Assembly: GCF_024733845.1 (NCBI RefSeq)
Contig: NZ_JANRHG010000001.1
Span: 310,001 to 374,000, forward strand
DNA from: Neomoorella sulfitireducens
GTDB taxonomy: Bacteria; Bacillota; DSM-521; Neomoorellales; Neomoorellaceae
Direction: 5' to 3'
Length of the DNA: 64,000 nucleotides
The notes under the pieces: model-generated
What the model saw: the letters and a program-made list of their open reading frames with translations, nothing else
Told to the model about the DNA's origin: nothing
Database searches by the model: none
Program-made: the position numbers and the translations under genes
Shown here: positions 17,786 to 27,266 of the stretch, one piece after another
Numbering within the stretch: the stretch's first letter is position 1
Layout: each line of letters begins with the position of its first letter

Positions 17786-17813
17786 GGGCCCTCCCGTTTT
17801 TTCGGAAGGGCCC
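17786..17813. terminator. GC-rich hairpin downstream of creatininase copy 2
   Basis: GGGCCCTCCCG / CGGAAGGGCCC stem (one mismatch) around a T6 loop. Neither strand has a convincing following T-run, so termination efficiency is uncertain. Confidence 0.5.
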
Positions 17814-17843
17814 TCATATAATAATTATTTGACTACGAGCTAT

Positions 17844-18740
17844 TTACTCCCAGGAAACCATGCCTTGTGACCAGTCACGGTTAAAGGGTTCAATTTTCAT
17901 CTTTTTAATTTCATTAACCATATCTACAAAGATTTCAATCAGTTTGCCATACAATTTTTCGCCTTTCTCTACTGAAGCATTAAAAGGACTGCCTGCGTGG
18001 CCAGGTCCAGGTTCAGTAAACTCATAGAAGTTGAAAGGCGACCTGATTAATGAACCATGATTTAACTTTGAATAATGGCGGAAATGCATCTGGGAAGGTA
18101 TGCCGTCGCCCATAGAGAAGCAATCCGGTAGCCACTCGGGATTGTGGGGAATACCTTCTACGTACTTGGACTTATCAACAAGTTCTTCATCATATAGCAA
18201 GGCGCATGAGGTTTCAGCTTCGGCAGCATGCTTCCAGGGGAATTTCTCAGGTGGATCATCAAAAATTTGGTTAAGCTCTTTAATTAAAGCAAATATCTCG
18301 GATTCAACCCGAAGGGTTGCCACAAAAGCGCCCGTTTCCATCCTAACCCGGCGCATAGCTACATCAAGAGGCCATAAGTTACCGGTATGTCCGGTCAATA
18401 TCACTACTTTATTCCAACCGTTATGAATTAGGCTGCGCATAATGTCATAACACATATTTATATAAGTTGTATAGCGCAATGTTGCCGAACCTTTGGGTGT
18501 ACCTGCAGGCCACATATGGTAAGGAGTATATCCAATATAAATCTGAGGGAAATAGGGAACATCGCAAGCTTTAGCAACTCGATCTGTAACCAGTTCGGTA
18601 GAAAGGCAATCCATGGAAATTGGAACATAGGGTCCATGCTGCTCTATGCTTCCCAAAGGAAGAAGGATAAGATCGGTCTTTTTCAGCCATTCAGCTACCT
18701 CTCCGGGGTTGCAATGATAAAGATTGTTTATGTTCTTCAT
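17844..18740 (-). CDS. Creatininase family amidohydrolase, copy 2
   Basis: 298 residues. Metal-site motifs: LPLGSIEQHGPYVPISMDCLS (split near 26-46; canonical Glu-His, but PISMD replaces PLGTD), ILTGHTGNLWPLD (the GHxGN motif, better than copy 1) and KHAAEAETSCALL (His/Glu). ATG with TTAGGAGGAG. First gene after the GntR regulator, likely start of the AT-rich operon. It diverges enough from copy 1 that the two probably act on different cyclic amides or lactones. Confidence 0.85.
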   Translation of the reverse strand: MKNINNLYHCNPGEVAEWLKKTDLILLPLGSIEQHGPYVPISMDCLSTELVTDRVAKACDVPYFPQIYIGYTPYHMWPAGTPKGSATLRYTTYINMCYDIMRSLIHNGWNKVVILTGHTGNLWPLDVAMRRVRMETGAFVATLRVESEIFALIKELNQIFDDPPEKFPWKHAAEAETSCALLYDEELVDKSKYVEGIPHNPEWLPDCFSMGDGIPSQMHFRHYSKLNHGSLIRSPFNFYEFTEPGPGHAGSPFNASVEKGEKLYGKLIEIFVDMVNEIKKMKIEPFNRDWSQGMVSWE

Positions 18741-18925
18741 TTAATTAAACTCCTCCTAAATTTAATATTCATTTACATTTATCTACATATTATATTTTTT
18801 GTAGATATTATCTTAAATAATAATCCCTCCCCGACCAATTATTTCTAAATTTTATCCTTATTGTTCTCTTATATCACCCCTTCCGCATACATTATCTTTT
18901 TCTATAATGCCTTGCAATACACTAA

Positions 18926-19594
18926 TTATTTATGATAATTTTTTAGATAACTCAGGTATCTAAATGATGATTGCAGGCGCTGTTCCTTGATAAGACGCTC
19001 AGCTTCAACTTCGTCCCCTTTTTCTAGTGCTTCTACCATAAGCTCATGTTCTTTATTAGATTGCATCATTCTAAACGGTGCCAAACGGAAAATGGCTCTT
19101 AGTCTTTCAGTTTGGTTCCATAATTCGGCAATAATCCGGCACAAGGTTTCATTCTGCGATTTTTTATAAATCGTCATGTGAAATTCTTTGTTTAGACGCC
19201 CATATAATTGAAAATCATCTTTATGGGCACATTCAGTCATTTTGTTAACAAGTTCTTTTAATAACGTAATATCATCATCAGTAATATTTTTTATAGCTAG
19301 TTTAAACGCCAAAGGTTCTAATTCATTTCTGACGATAAGACCCTCTTCAATTTCCCTTACGGATATATCACTTACTACTACTCCGGTATGAGGTATTATC
19401 TTTACCAGTCGTTCAGTTTCCAGCCTACGTAAAGCCTCGCGTACGGGAATATCGCTGACCTTTAAATTTTCCGCTATATTTCTTATAACTAATTTCGAAT
19501 TCGGCTCTAATTCTCCAGATAAAATCGCTTCTTTTATAGTAAAGTAAACATATTCTGCTTTAGTCAAGGTGTATCCTGTATTATTAAAATCCAT
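18926..19594 (-). CDS. GntR-family regulator, FadR/VanR-like (FCD domain)
   Basis: 222 residues from the ATG at 19594 (GAGAGG 8 bases upstream; a TTG six bases earlier is too close to the RBS). Winged helix about 12-75 with ISDIPVREALRRLETERLVK type recognition region (starts KVSDIPVREALRRLE), then an FCD sensor helix bundle with the LNKEFHMTIYKKSQNE motif. Probably senses the carboxylate handled by the downstream cluster and controls creatininase copy 2 onward. AT-rich like the rest of the block. Confidence 0.88.
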   Translation of the reverse strand: MDFNNTGYTLTKAEYVYFTIKEAILSGELEPNSKLVIRNIAENLKVSDIPVREALRRLETERLVKIIPHTGVVVSDISVREIEEGLIVRNELEPLAFKLAIKNITDDDITLLKELVNKMTECAHKDDFQLYGRLNKEFHMTIYKKSQNETLCRIIAELWNQTERLRAIFRLAPFRMMQSNKEHELMVEALEKGDEVEAERLIKEQRLQSSFRYLSYLKNYHK

Positions 19595-19980
19595 TTGCAA
19601 AGCCTCTCTTATCGTATTTGATATATTATATATAATCTATTTGACATTACAATTAAATTTCCTGCTCACCTTTGAAATTTTTTTTAAAAAACCATTGTCA
19701 TCATGTATTCTATATTATATATTCGATATTCAAATGGATTTTCCTTCTTCAGTGAAAAACTTTCTTCTAGTTTAGAAAACACGGAAGCACATTTAGAGCA
19801 TCCAGGTTCGATAGTTCTTGAAACTTCTTCTAACTGCCAATAAAGTTTATTTCATTGTATAACCTGGTACTTCTGCCTTATTTATGGACATGGTCTAGGG
19901 GCTTGAACATCGCCCTGATTATCCTTTTGTAACAACTAGATAAAGATTAGTCTTATCAGGTGGGGAAATATAGGTAAACC
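19595..19980. other. AT-rich intergenic region at the right edge of the AT-rich block
   Basis: No gene is seen. The part next to the GntR gene contains a TATATAATATAT stretch usable as its promoter or operator. Base composition changes sharply at about 19.98 kb, where the GC-rich phosphorylase gene begins. Confidence 0.5.
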
Positions 19981-21285
19981 TCAGCTTATTATTTCATAAA
20001 CCAATTGTCCATTAGATGGCCGCTCTGGTGCCAGGGTATAAGCCGACAGGAATCTATCCCGGGCCGCCTCCAGGTTGGTGCGGTCGTTGACGTGGAAGAC
20101 GGCCAGGGGTTCGCCGGCGTTAACATAATCTCCCCGGCGCTTTTTAAGTTCAATACCTGCTGCCGGGTCAATGACGCTTTCCTTGGTAACCCGCCCGGCA
20201 CCCAGGAGCATGGCCGCCTCGCCTACCAGGCGCGCCTGGACGGCACTGATGTAACCGCCGGCAGGGGAGGTTACAGTTATCTGTTCCCTGGCTGCAGGCA
20301 GGAGTTCCGGCCTGTCCGTCACTTCAGGGTCGCCGCCCTGGGCACCGATAAACTGCCGGAATTTGGCCAGCGCCCCGCCGCCGTCCATGAGACCCTCAAG
20401 GCGCCGGCGTGCCTCTCCATCACTCCCGGCAGCCCCGGCCAGCAATAGCATCTGGCTGCCCAGGGTGAGACAGATCTCCCGCAGTTCTTGCGGCCCGCCG
20501 CCGCGTAAGACGGCGATGGCTTCCTTTACTTCCAGGGCGTTGCCCACCATCATCCCTAAGGGTTCGTCCATATTAGTAATAACCGCCACCGTACGCCGGC
20601 CTATCTCCTGGCCCAGGGCTACCATGACCTGCGCCAGTTCCCGGGCCGATGCCAGGTCGGGCATAAAGGCGCCGCTGCCAACCTTAACATCGAGAACTAT
20701 GGCGTCGGCCCCGGCGGCGATCTTCTTGCTCATGACGCTGCCAGCAATGAGGGGGATGCTTTCCACCGTCGCCGTTACATCCCGCAGGGCGTAGAGCTTG
20801 CCGTCGGCAGGGGCCAGCTCTCCCGTCTGGGCGGTGATGGCCAGCCCGATTTCCTTCACCTGCCGGACCATTTCCTCCCTTGAAAGCTGCACCCGGAAGC
20901 CGGGGATAGATTCCAGCTTGTCAATGGTGCCGCCGGTATGCCCCAGGCCGCGACCGGCCATCTTAACTACCGGCACCCCGGCGGCCGCCACCAGGGGCGC
21001 GAGGACCAGGGTAGTAGTGTCGGCCACGCCGCCGGTGCTGTGCTTGTCGACCTTAACGCCGGGAACGGCGCTCCAGTCCATCTGCTCGCCGGAGGCTACC
21101 ATGGCGCGGGTCAAGGCGGCGGTTTCCTCCCGGGTCATACCCCGAAAGTAGACGGCCATGAGAAAGGCGGCCATCTGGTAATCGGGAATCGCCCCGGTGG
21201 TATAGTCGCGAATCAATAATTCAATTTCCGCCGGCTCCAGGGCCTCGCCGTCCCTTTTGCGGCGGATCAAATCCGGCATGTTCAT
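19981..21285 (-). CDS. pdp: Pyrimidine-nucleoside phosphorylase
   Basis: 434 residues, full length. Signatures of the thymidine/pyrimidine-nucleoside phosphorylase family: VDKHSTGGVADTTTLVLAPL (about 81-100, with the catalytic His), KMAGRGLGHTGGTIDKLES, MSKKIAAGADAIVLDVKVG and the C-terminal barrel-sandwich domain (GGYISAVQARLVGEA). ATG with GGGGGGTTG upstream. Splits uridine, thymidine or deoxyuridine with phosphate to base and (deoxy)ribose-1-P in nucleoside salvage. Single-gene unit, GC-rich, with no obvious link to neighbours. Confidence 0.93.
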   Translation of the reverse strand: MNMPDLIRRKRDGEALEPAEIELLIRDYTTGAIPDYQMAAFLMAVYFRGMTREETAALTRAMVASGEQMDWSAVPGVKVDKHSTGGVADTTTLVLAPLVAAAGVPVVKMAGRGLGHTGGTIDKLESIPGFRVQLSREEMVRQVKEIGLAITAQTGELAPADGKLYALRDVTATVESIPLIAGSVMSKKIAAGADAIVLDVKVGSGAFMPDLASARELAQVMVALGQEIGRRTVAVITNMDEPLGMMVGNALEVKEAIAVLRGGGPQELREICLTLGSQMLLLAGAAGSDGEARRRLEGLMDGGGALAKFRQFIGAQGGDPEVTDRPELLPAAREQITVTSPAGGYISAVQARLVGEAAMLLGAGRVTKESVIDPAAGIELKKRRGDYVNAGEPLAVFHVNDRTNLEAARDRFLSAYTLAPERPSNGQLVYEIIS

Positions 21286-21504
21286 TTATGTACACAACCC
21301 CCCATAATCTTTAATACACGGAAGATCCTCAATATTGATTTTCTTTTTGCCCGTCCCCATCATATCATATCCGGCCCGCAGGAAAAAGATTATACCGGCC
21401 GCCGGCAGGCATCTGGAACTGCCCCACGCTAGGGCCGGTAACAGGCGCGCCCGGATAGGCCGGGCAGTTTTGCAGTTGTTAGACGCAATGGGAAAAGGGA
21501 TAAC

Positions 21505-21530
21505 AAAAAAGCCTGGTAAGTTCCAGGCTC
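21505..21530 (-). terminator. Rho-independent terminator after iorB
   Basis: AGCCTGG / CCAGGCT stem immediately after the iorB stop codon, followed on the minus strand by TTTTTTGTT. Confidence 0.85.
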
Positions 21531-22114
21531 TATAATCCTTCCTCCCACCCCAGGTAGAAGGCTTTTTTGTTTACTTCTATAAACCTTTCCGGTACGGATC
21601 CCGCCAGGGCTTCTTCCCAGGCCTCCCGGCTGATAGGCAACCGTCGCGCCAGGGCTCCCATGAGGACCATATTGACGGCTTTGACGTTACCGGCCCGGCG
21701 GGCAAGGTCCAGGGCGTCGATGACCAGCAAATTCTGCACCAGTGTTTCCATTTCAGCTACCAGGTTTTCCGGGTAAATCGCTGCCCCGGTAAGGACAGGC
21801 AGGGGGGGGAGCTCTTGATTATTCACGATAATCTGCCCCCCGTCCTTCAGGTAATGGAGCCAGCGCCGGGCCTCCAGCTTTTCAAAGGCGACCAGGAAGT
21901 CGGCTGTACCGGGAGCCATCACGGGTGAACATACCCGGGGACCAAAGCGTACCTGGGTCACCACGCTGCCGCCCCTCTGGGCCATGCCGTGGATGTCGGA
22001 AACCTTGACCTCGCCCCCCAGGGAGGTAGCCGCCCGCGATAGGACGCGGCCGGCCAGGATGGTCCCCTGGCCGCCGACGCCAACCAGCAGGACGTTAATA
22101 ACGCCGTTATTCAT
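21530..22114 (-). CDS. iorB: Indolepyruvate:ferredoxin oxidoreductase beta subunit
   Basis: 194 residues from ATG 22114, which overlaps the last 8 bases of iorA (translational coupling); the open frame to 22213 inside iorA is not used. N-terminal NVLLVGVGGQGTILAGRVLS and VSDIHGMAQRGGSVVTQVRFG are diagnostic of the gamma/beta domain of 2-oxoacid:ferredoxin oxidoreductases. With IorA it decarboxylates aryl-pyruvates to aryl-acetyl-CoA and reduces ferredoxin. Confidence 0.93.
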   Translation of the reverse strand: MNNGVINVLLVGVGGQGTILAGRVLSRAATSLGGEVKVSDIHGMAQRGGSVVTQVRFGPRVCSPVMAPGTADFLVAFEKLEARRWLHYLKDGGQIIVNNQELPPLPVLTGAAIYPENLVAEMETLVQNLLVIDALDLARRAGNVKAVNMVLMGALARRLPISREAWEEALAGSVPERFIEVNKKAFYLGWEEGL

Positions 22115-23966
22115 CTTTTTCACCCGCTTTCCTGATAGCTTCTGCCGGGCAAACCTGGCTACACAGCCCGCATCCGGTACACTGGATAGAATCAATGACC
22201 GCCTGCCCACCATTAAAAGACAGGGCCGGGCAGCCCAGTTCCAGGCAGTAACGGCAGCCCAGGCAGTTATCCGGGTCGACGGTATATGCAGCTTCTTTTT
22301 CTTTCTTCAGGAGGGCGCAGGGACGGCGGGCGATAATTACCGAGGGCTCCGGAGCTCCTGTTTCCTCCCGTATAACTCTCTCTACCGCCTCCAGGTCGTA
22401 GCTGTCGACTACCTGTACCCGCTGCACCCCCAGGGCCCTGGCGATTTGTTCCAGGTTGGCTTTAGGTGCCGGCCGGCGGGCAGCAGTGTAACCTGTACCG
22501 GGATGGTGCTGGTGTCCTGTCATGGCCGTGGTGCCGTTGTCCAGGATTATCAGGGTTCCGGTGCTTCCATTGTAGACCATGTCCAGGAGGCCGGTAATAC
22601 CCGAGTGGAGGAAGGTAGAATCACCGATAACGCCCACCACCCGGCGGGCAAAGTCTGTGCCACGCGCTTTTTCCATGCCCATGGCCACCCCCAGGCTGGC
22701 GCCCATGCAGATACAGGTATCCATGGCCTGCAGGGGTGGAGTGGCCCCCAGGGTGTAGCAACCGATGTCCCCGGCCACTACCAGCCCGAGTTTCTTCAGT
22801 ACGTAAAAGATGCCGCGGTGGGGGCATCCGGGGCACATGAGGGGCGGCCGTCCGGGGAGATTACGGGCCTGCACAGCTGTGGTGACCTCAGGTACTGCAG
22901 GGCCCGCTCCCTTTCCGGCCGCTGCCGGCGCCCCTGTTAAGCCAATGGCGCCGGTGCCGGGCGCAGGTAAAAATTCCCGGGCAACCAGCTCCGGGGCCGC
23001 GGCGGCGACCTGCGCGCCTACCGTGCGGGCGACGATGGCGCTGCTTAACTCATCCACCCGCGGTACCAGTTCCTTGCCGGTTACTTTAAGGCCCAGGGCG
23101 CGGATTTGATCTTCCAGGAAAGGTTCCAATTCTTCTACTATATAACAGGTTTCAACCGCGTTAACAAAATCGCGGATCAACTTCTCCGGCAAAGGATAAG
23201 TCAACCCCAGCTTCAGCACCGAAACCCCGGGCAGGGCTTCTTTTACGTACTGGTAGGCAATACCGCCGGTAATAACCCCCACACGCCGGCCGGCCCATTC
23301 CACCCGGTTTAAAGGGGTACTTTCCGCATAGTCCATGAGTTTACGCCGCCGCTCTTCCACCACCAGGTGGCGGGCTTTGCCGAAGGCGGGCAGCATGACG
23401 TATTTGGCCGGCTGTTTGACATAGCTTTTAAGCGGCACTTCCCGGCGCTCGCCAAGCTCAACTAGGCTGTACGAATGGGCTATGCGCGTCGTCAGGCGCA
23501 GAATTACCGGTGTATCAAATTCCTCGCTTAAATCAAAAGCCAGCATGGTCATATCCTTGACCTCCTGGCTGTCGGCCGGTTCCAGGCAGGGTATCTGGGC
23601 CATCCGGGCGTAAAAGCGGTTGTCCTGCTCGTTCTGGGAACTAAAAAGGCCGGGATCATCGGCCGACACCAGCACCAGGCCGGCATTGACGCCGGTGTAG
23701 GCCAGGGTCATCAGGGGATCGGCGGCGACGTTAACGCCCACATGTTTCATTGCCGCCAGGGCCCTGGCACCGCCGATGGCCGCGCCAATAGCCACTTCAA
23801 GGGCCACCTTCTCATTTGGGGACCACTCTGCATATACTTCCGGATACCCGGCCAGGGCCTCGATTATTTCTGTACTGGGCGTGCCCGGGTAGGCCGCGGC
23901 CACCCGCAGGCCCGCTTCCCAGGCGCCCCTGGCCAGGGCATGATTGCCGATTAACAGTTCCCGCAC
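22107..23966 (-). CDS. iorA: Indolepyruvate:ferredoxin oxidoreductase alpha subunit
   Basis: 619 residues. N-terminal pyrimidine-binding domain (YPGTPSTEIIEAL; EVAIGAAIGGARALAAMKH), TPP domain (CPGCPHRG; GDIGCYTLG; MGASLGVAMG; GDSTFLHSG...LDNGTTAMTG) and C-terminal 2[4Fe-4S] ferredoxin domain with CLGCRYCLELGCP and CTGCGLCSQVCP (about 570-612). GTG start with GGGAGAGGTG. Converts aryl-pyruvates from Phe, Tyr and Trp to arylacetyl-CoA. The phenylacetate-CoA ligase just upstream, behind its own terminator, fits the same metabolism. Confidence 0.95.
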   Translation of the reverse strand: MRELLIGNHALARGAWEAGLRVAAAYPGTPSTEIIEALAGYPEVYAEWSPNEKVALEVAIGAAIGGARALAAMKHVGVNVAADPLMTLAYTGVNAGLVLVSADDPGLFSSQNEQDNRFYARMAQIPCLEPADSQEVKDMTMLAFDLSEEFDTPVILRLTTRIAHSYSLVELGERREVPLKSYVKQPAKYVMLPAFGKARHLVVEERRRKLMDYAESTPLNRVEWAGRRVGVITGGIAYQYVKEALPGVSVLKLGLTYPLPEKLIRDFVNAVETCYIVEELEPFLEDQIRALGLKVTGKELVPRVDELSSAIVARTVGAQVAAAAPELVAREFLPAPGTGAIGLTGAPAAAGKGAGPAVPEVTTAVQARNLPGRPPLMCPGCPHRGIFYVLKKLGLVVAGDIGCYTLGATPPLQAMDTCICMGASLGVAMGMEKARGTDFARRVVGVIGDSTFLHSGITGLLDMVYNGSTGTLIILDNGTTAMTGHQHHPGTGYTAARRPAPKANLEQIARALGVQRVQVVDSYDLEAVERVIREETGAPEPSVIIARRPCALLKKEKEAAYTVDPDNCLGCRYCLELGCPALSFNGGQAVIDSIQCTGCGLCSQVCPAEAIRKAGEKDE

Positions 23967-24090
23967 AGTTTCACCTCTCCCACAGCAAGCCCATGGTAAG
24001 TAATATGGGCCACAATACCTTTATTTTAACTTAATAACCGCTATAAGTCACTACCCGGTTCTTTATATAAACCACCGGCGCACCGGGATA

Positions 24091-24116
24091 AAATAAAACC
24101 CGCTTGCACGGGTTTT
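24091..24116 (-). terminator. Rho-independent terminator after the phenylacetate-CoA ligase gene
   Basis: Perfect 8-bp stem AAAACCCG / CGGGTTTT around CTTGCA, running into TTTTATTTTA on the minus strand. Separates the symporter-ligase unit from iorAB. Confidence 0.9.
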
Positions 24117-24129
24117 GTAGCCATATTTT

Positions 24130-25428
24130 TTATTGCGACCGCAGGTCGATCACCCGCCGGGCCTTGCCCTCGCTGCGGGGGATGCTATGAGGCTCTACCA
24201 GGCGCACCCGCGCCTTTAACTGCAGCACCGTGTGCAGGCGGTCGGCCACCTTTTCTTCCAGTTCCTCCAGCTCCCGGTAGCGGTCGCTGAAAAACTCAGG
24301 GTCTACTTCCACCTGGATTTCCAGCTCATCCAGGTAGTTGCGCCGGCTGATGATAAGCTGGTAGTGGGGGGCAACCCCTTCAATTTCCATCAGGACGCTC
24401 TCAACCTGGGAGGGAAAGACGTTGACCCCCCGGATAATGAGCATATCATCGGTACGGCCGGTGATCTTGGCCAGGCGCGCCGTGGTACGGCCGCAGCGGC
24501 AGGGCTCAAAGTTCAGGGAAGAGATATCCCGGGTGCGGTAGCGCAGTACCGGCAGGGCTTCTTTGGTCAAAGTCGTGATGACAACCTCGCCCTTGACCCC
24601 CGGGGGACAGGGTTCCCCGGTCACCGGGTCCAGTATTTCTACCAGGAAATGGTCTTCGGCGACATGCTGGCCGTCCTGGTACTCGCATTCGCCGGAGACG
24701 CCTGGGCCCATGACTTCCGACAAGCCGTAATTATCCGTGGCCAGCATCCCCCAGCGCCGCTCGATCTCTTTGAGCATCTCCCGGCTGGATGCCTCGCCGC
24801 CAAATAACCCCAGGCGCACGGGTAGTTCCCGCGGGTCTATACCCTCTTCGCCCGCTACCTCGGCCAGGTGCAGGACGTAGGAGGGCGTGCCCACCAGGAC
24901 GGTGGTGCCAAAGTCGCGGATTAACATGATTTGGCGCCTGGAGTTGCCGGATGCCGCCGGTACCACCGTGGCCCCCACCCGCTCCAGGCCATAGTGCAAA
25001 CCGAAACCGCCGGTGAAAAGGCCGTAGCCGAAGACAACCTGGACGACATCTTCAGCCGTGACGCCGGCCATGGTAGCCAGGCGGGCCACAAGCTCCGTCC
25101 AGGTTTCCAGGTCGCGGCGGGTATAGCCCACGACAATAGGTTTACCGGTCGTGCCGGAGGAGGCATGGAGGCGGACCACTTCCTTCAGGGGCACGGCGAA
25201 AAGGCCGTAGGGGTAATTCTGACGAAAATCCTCCTTGGTGGTCATGGGCAGCAGGCGGATATCGGCCAGGGTGCGGATATCCGACGGCCGGATACCTTTT
25301 GTTTCCATAGCTTGGCGGTAAAAGGGAACCCGCTCGTAGACCCGGGCTACCGTCTCCTGCAACCGGGCCAGCTGCAGGGCTTCCATATCCGCCCGGCTTC
25401 GACATTCATTTGCCAAATCCCAGATCAT
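24130..25428 (-). CDS. paaK: Phenylacetate-CoA ligase
   Basis: 432 residues, full length. AMP-forming ligase motifs: ASSGTTGKPIVVGYTRRDL (P-loop, about 91-109), YGLSEVMGPGV (about 235), YRTRDIS and the C-terminal GRTDDMLIIRGVNVFPSQVE hinge block. Activates phenylacetate or related aryl acids to the CoA thioester with ATP. Its start overlaps the symporter gene end by 23 bases, so the two are co-transcribed; the symporter may import the aryl acid. Next to iorAB, it could work in either uptake or, via reversal, energy conservation from aromatic amino acids. Confidence 0.92.
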   Translation of the reverse strand: MIWDLANECRSRADMEALQLARLQETVARVYERVPFYRQAMETKGIRPSDIRTLADIRLLPMTTKEDFRQNYPYGLFAVPLKEVVRLHASSGTTGKPIVVGYTRRDLETWTELVARLATMAGVTAEDVVQVVFGYGLFTGGFGLHYGLERVGATVVPAASGNSRRQIMLIRDFGTTVLVGTPSYVLHLAEVAGEEGIDPRELPVRLGLFGGEASSREMLKEIERRWGMLATDNYGLSEVMGPGVSGECEYQDGQHVAEDHFLVEILDPVTGEPCPPGVKGEVVITTLTKEALPVLRYRTRDISSLNFEPCRCGRTTARLAKITGRTDDMLIIRGVNVFPSQVESVLMEIEGVAPHYQLIISRRNYLDELEIQVEVDPEFFSDRYRELEELEEKVADRLHTVLQLKARVRLVEPHSIPRSEGKARRVIDLRSQ

Positions 25429-26920
25429 CAGTCACCAGTCCTTTAGTTGTTTCTGTCCTCACCCTGCCGGGGCCGAAGACCCTGGCCAGGTGCTCCCGGG
25501 AAAAAGCCGGGGTAACCATGCTCACCAGGGGTACAACCCCAAGGGGAACAATCATCGCCAGGGAGCCAATGGTAGGGATAATACTGCCGTCAAGGTGGTA
25601 GTAAAAAGATAAACCCAGGGATATGATAAGCCCGCTCAACAGTCCCGCCCAGGCCCCGGCTTTGGTGGTGCGGGGCCAGTACAGCCCGTAAAGGTAAGGA
25701 GCCAGGAAGGCGCCGGCTACCGTGCCCCAGGACAGGGACATGAGGACCAGGATAATGGTGGGCTTTAAGGCGATATAAACTGACAGTCCGATAAAGAAGA
25801 CACACAAGAAGCGCAAAAGTGCCATTACCGTGCGCCGCGACACGCCCGGCGCAGCTCCCTGGACCAGGTCGATGGCCACGGCCGAACTTGATACCAGCAC
25901 CAGGGAGGCCAAGGTGGACATAGAGGCCGCCAGCACCAGCAGGAGCAGGAGCAGGCCCACCCAGGACGGCAGGTACTGGTTGATAATCTGGGGCATTATC
26001 AGGTCCGGGTTGGGTTTGCCGTTAAGCAAGGGCATTTGGTTGTTGAAAAAAAGGCGGCCAAAAGCTCCCGTGAAATAGGCGCCGGTGGCAATAATCAGGG
26101 CAAATAGGGTGGAAACCACCGTCGCCGGCCAGATGGATCGCTCATCCTTGATGGCGTAGAATTTCTGCACCATCTGGGGCAGGCCCCAGGGACCCAGGCT
26201 GGTAAGCAGTACCAGGGATAAAAGGGCAAACCAGTTTGGCCCTGCCGGGGAAACCAGGCCGGGGTTGATGGCAGCCAGGCGGCTGGCCCCGTTTACCAGG
26301 CCGCCCACCGGCGGTGCGGTAAGGATGTAATATATAAGGATAAAGACGCCGCCGATCATGATCAAGCCCTGGAGGAAATCCGTCAGGGTGACGGCGATAT
26401 AGCCGCCCAGGACCAGGTAAACGGCCGTAAAGGCGGCCATGATGATTAGGGCCGTGGTAAAATCTATCTGGAAGACCTGCTCAAAAAAATAGCTCAAGCC
26501 CATATACACCGAGGCAGAATAAGGAACCAGGAAAATGAAGATTATCAACGCCCCTACCGTGCGCAGGGCCGGGCTGTCATAGCGCGCCGCCAGGAACTCG
26601 GGCATGGTCATGGCATTCAAGCGCACCGTCATCTCCCGGGTCGGCCGGGCCAGCACCTTCCAGGCCAGGAAACTGCCGATAAAAGCGTTACCGATGACGA
26701 TCCATAAAGCCGCCAGGCCGAAACCCCAGCCCACCTTGCCGGCGTAGCCGATAAAAATAACGGCGGAGAAATAGGTCGTCCCGTAGGCAAAGGCCGATAT
26801 CCAGGGGCCTACGGTCCGGTTGCCCAGAAAAAACCCGCCGACATCCCGCGATTTCTTCAAGCTGTAAAAGCCGATGATGATAAGTACCACAAAATATAAG
26901 CCTAAAATAAAAAACTTCAT
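25406..26920 (-). CDS. Sodium:solute symporter family protein
   Basis: 504 residues from ATG 26920 (GGGAGGAAGGCAGG upstream; an 8-residue longer frame lacks an RBS). About 13 hydrophobic segments; SSS signatures include FLGNRTVGPWISAFAYGTTY near the N-terminus and LVLAASMSTLASLVLVSSSA (about 330-350, Na+-site helix 8). It overlaps paaK, so phenylacetate or another aryl or short carboxylate is the likely solute; this is context only. Confidence 0.88.
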   Translation of the reverse strand: MKFFILGLYFVVLIIIGFYSLKKSRDVGGFFLGNRTVGPWISAFAYGTTYFSAVIFIGYAGKVGWGFGLAALWIVIGNAFIGSFLAWKVLARPTREMTVRLNAMTMPEFLAARYDSPALRTVGALIIFIFLVPYSASVYMGLSYFFEQVFQIDFTTALIIMAAFTAVYLVLGGYIAVTLTDFLQGLIMIGGVFILIYYILTAPPVGGLVNGASRLAAINPGLVSPAGPNWFALLSLVLLTSLGPWGLPQMVQKFYAIKDERSIWPATVVSTLFALIIATGAYFTGAFGRLFFNNQMPLLNGKPNPDLIMPQIINQYLPSWVGLLLLLLVLAASMSTLASLVLVSSSAVAIDLVQGAAPGVSRRTVMALLRFLCVFFIGLSVYIALKPTIILVLMSLSWGTVAGAFLAPYLYGLYWPRTTKAGAWAGLLSGLIISLGLSFYYHLDGSIIPTIGSLAMIVPLGVVPLVSMVTPAFSREHLARVFGPGRVRTETTKGLVTDDLGFGK

Positions 26921-27266
26921 CCTGCCTTCCTCCCGTCCTGCCATGAAGTTAGACGCTTTAACATATTCTACATGGAAGTGCGGAATCCTGCCGGGCCTTG
27001 ATTACCATCCTGTATTTGCTTTTAGCATCTTAATTTCAACATGCTGGCGGCCAAATTCTCCTGCTAAAACATTTAAGCTAAAGCCAGACAAGAAAAAACG
27101 CCTTGTCCTGGCTGCGATGATATTATTCGCCGATAAACTTTCACATCCTCGTAAAAATGATATAATTATTGTAAATGGAAAATTGAAAGAGAGCGTGTTA
27201 CACCAACGGTTTTTCCGGAAACTGCAAGGAGATACTATAATAATACCTGCGGGAGGTGACACTTTC
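26921..27266. other. Divergent intergenic region before the Uma2 gene
   Basis: The stretch carries the promoter of the Uma2-like gene (27134-27168) and its RBS. Between about 27177 and 27250 a short open stretch (NGKLKESVLHQRFFRKLQGD) without a start codon runs in frame into the Uma2 frame; it may be a leftover of another gene. The rest shows nothing recognisable. Confidence 0.4.
27134..27168 (+). promoter_or_regulatory. Promoter module of the Uma2-like gene (copy 1 of a repeated promoter)
   Basis: Perfect TATAAT at 27161-27166 with TTTCAC about 16 bases upstream. The 35-bp block is nearly identical (two substitutions and one indel) to 28338-28373 before the DUF6922/AbiEii-like pair. Confidence 0.65.
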
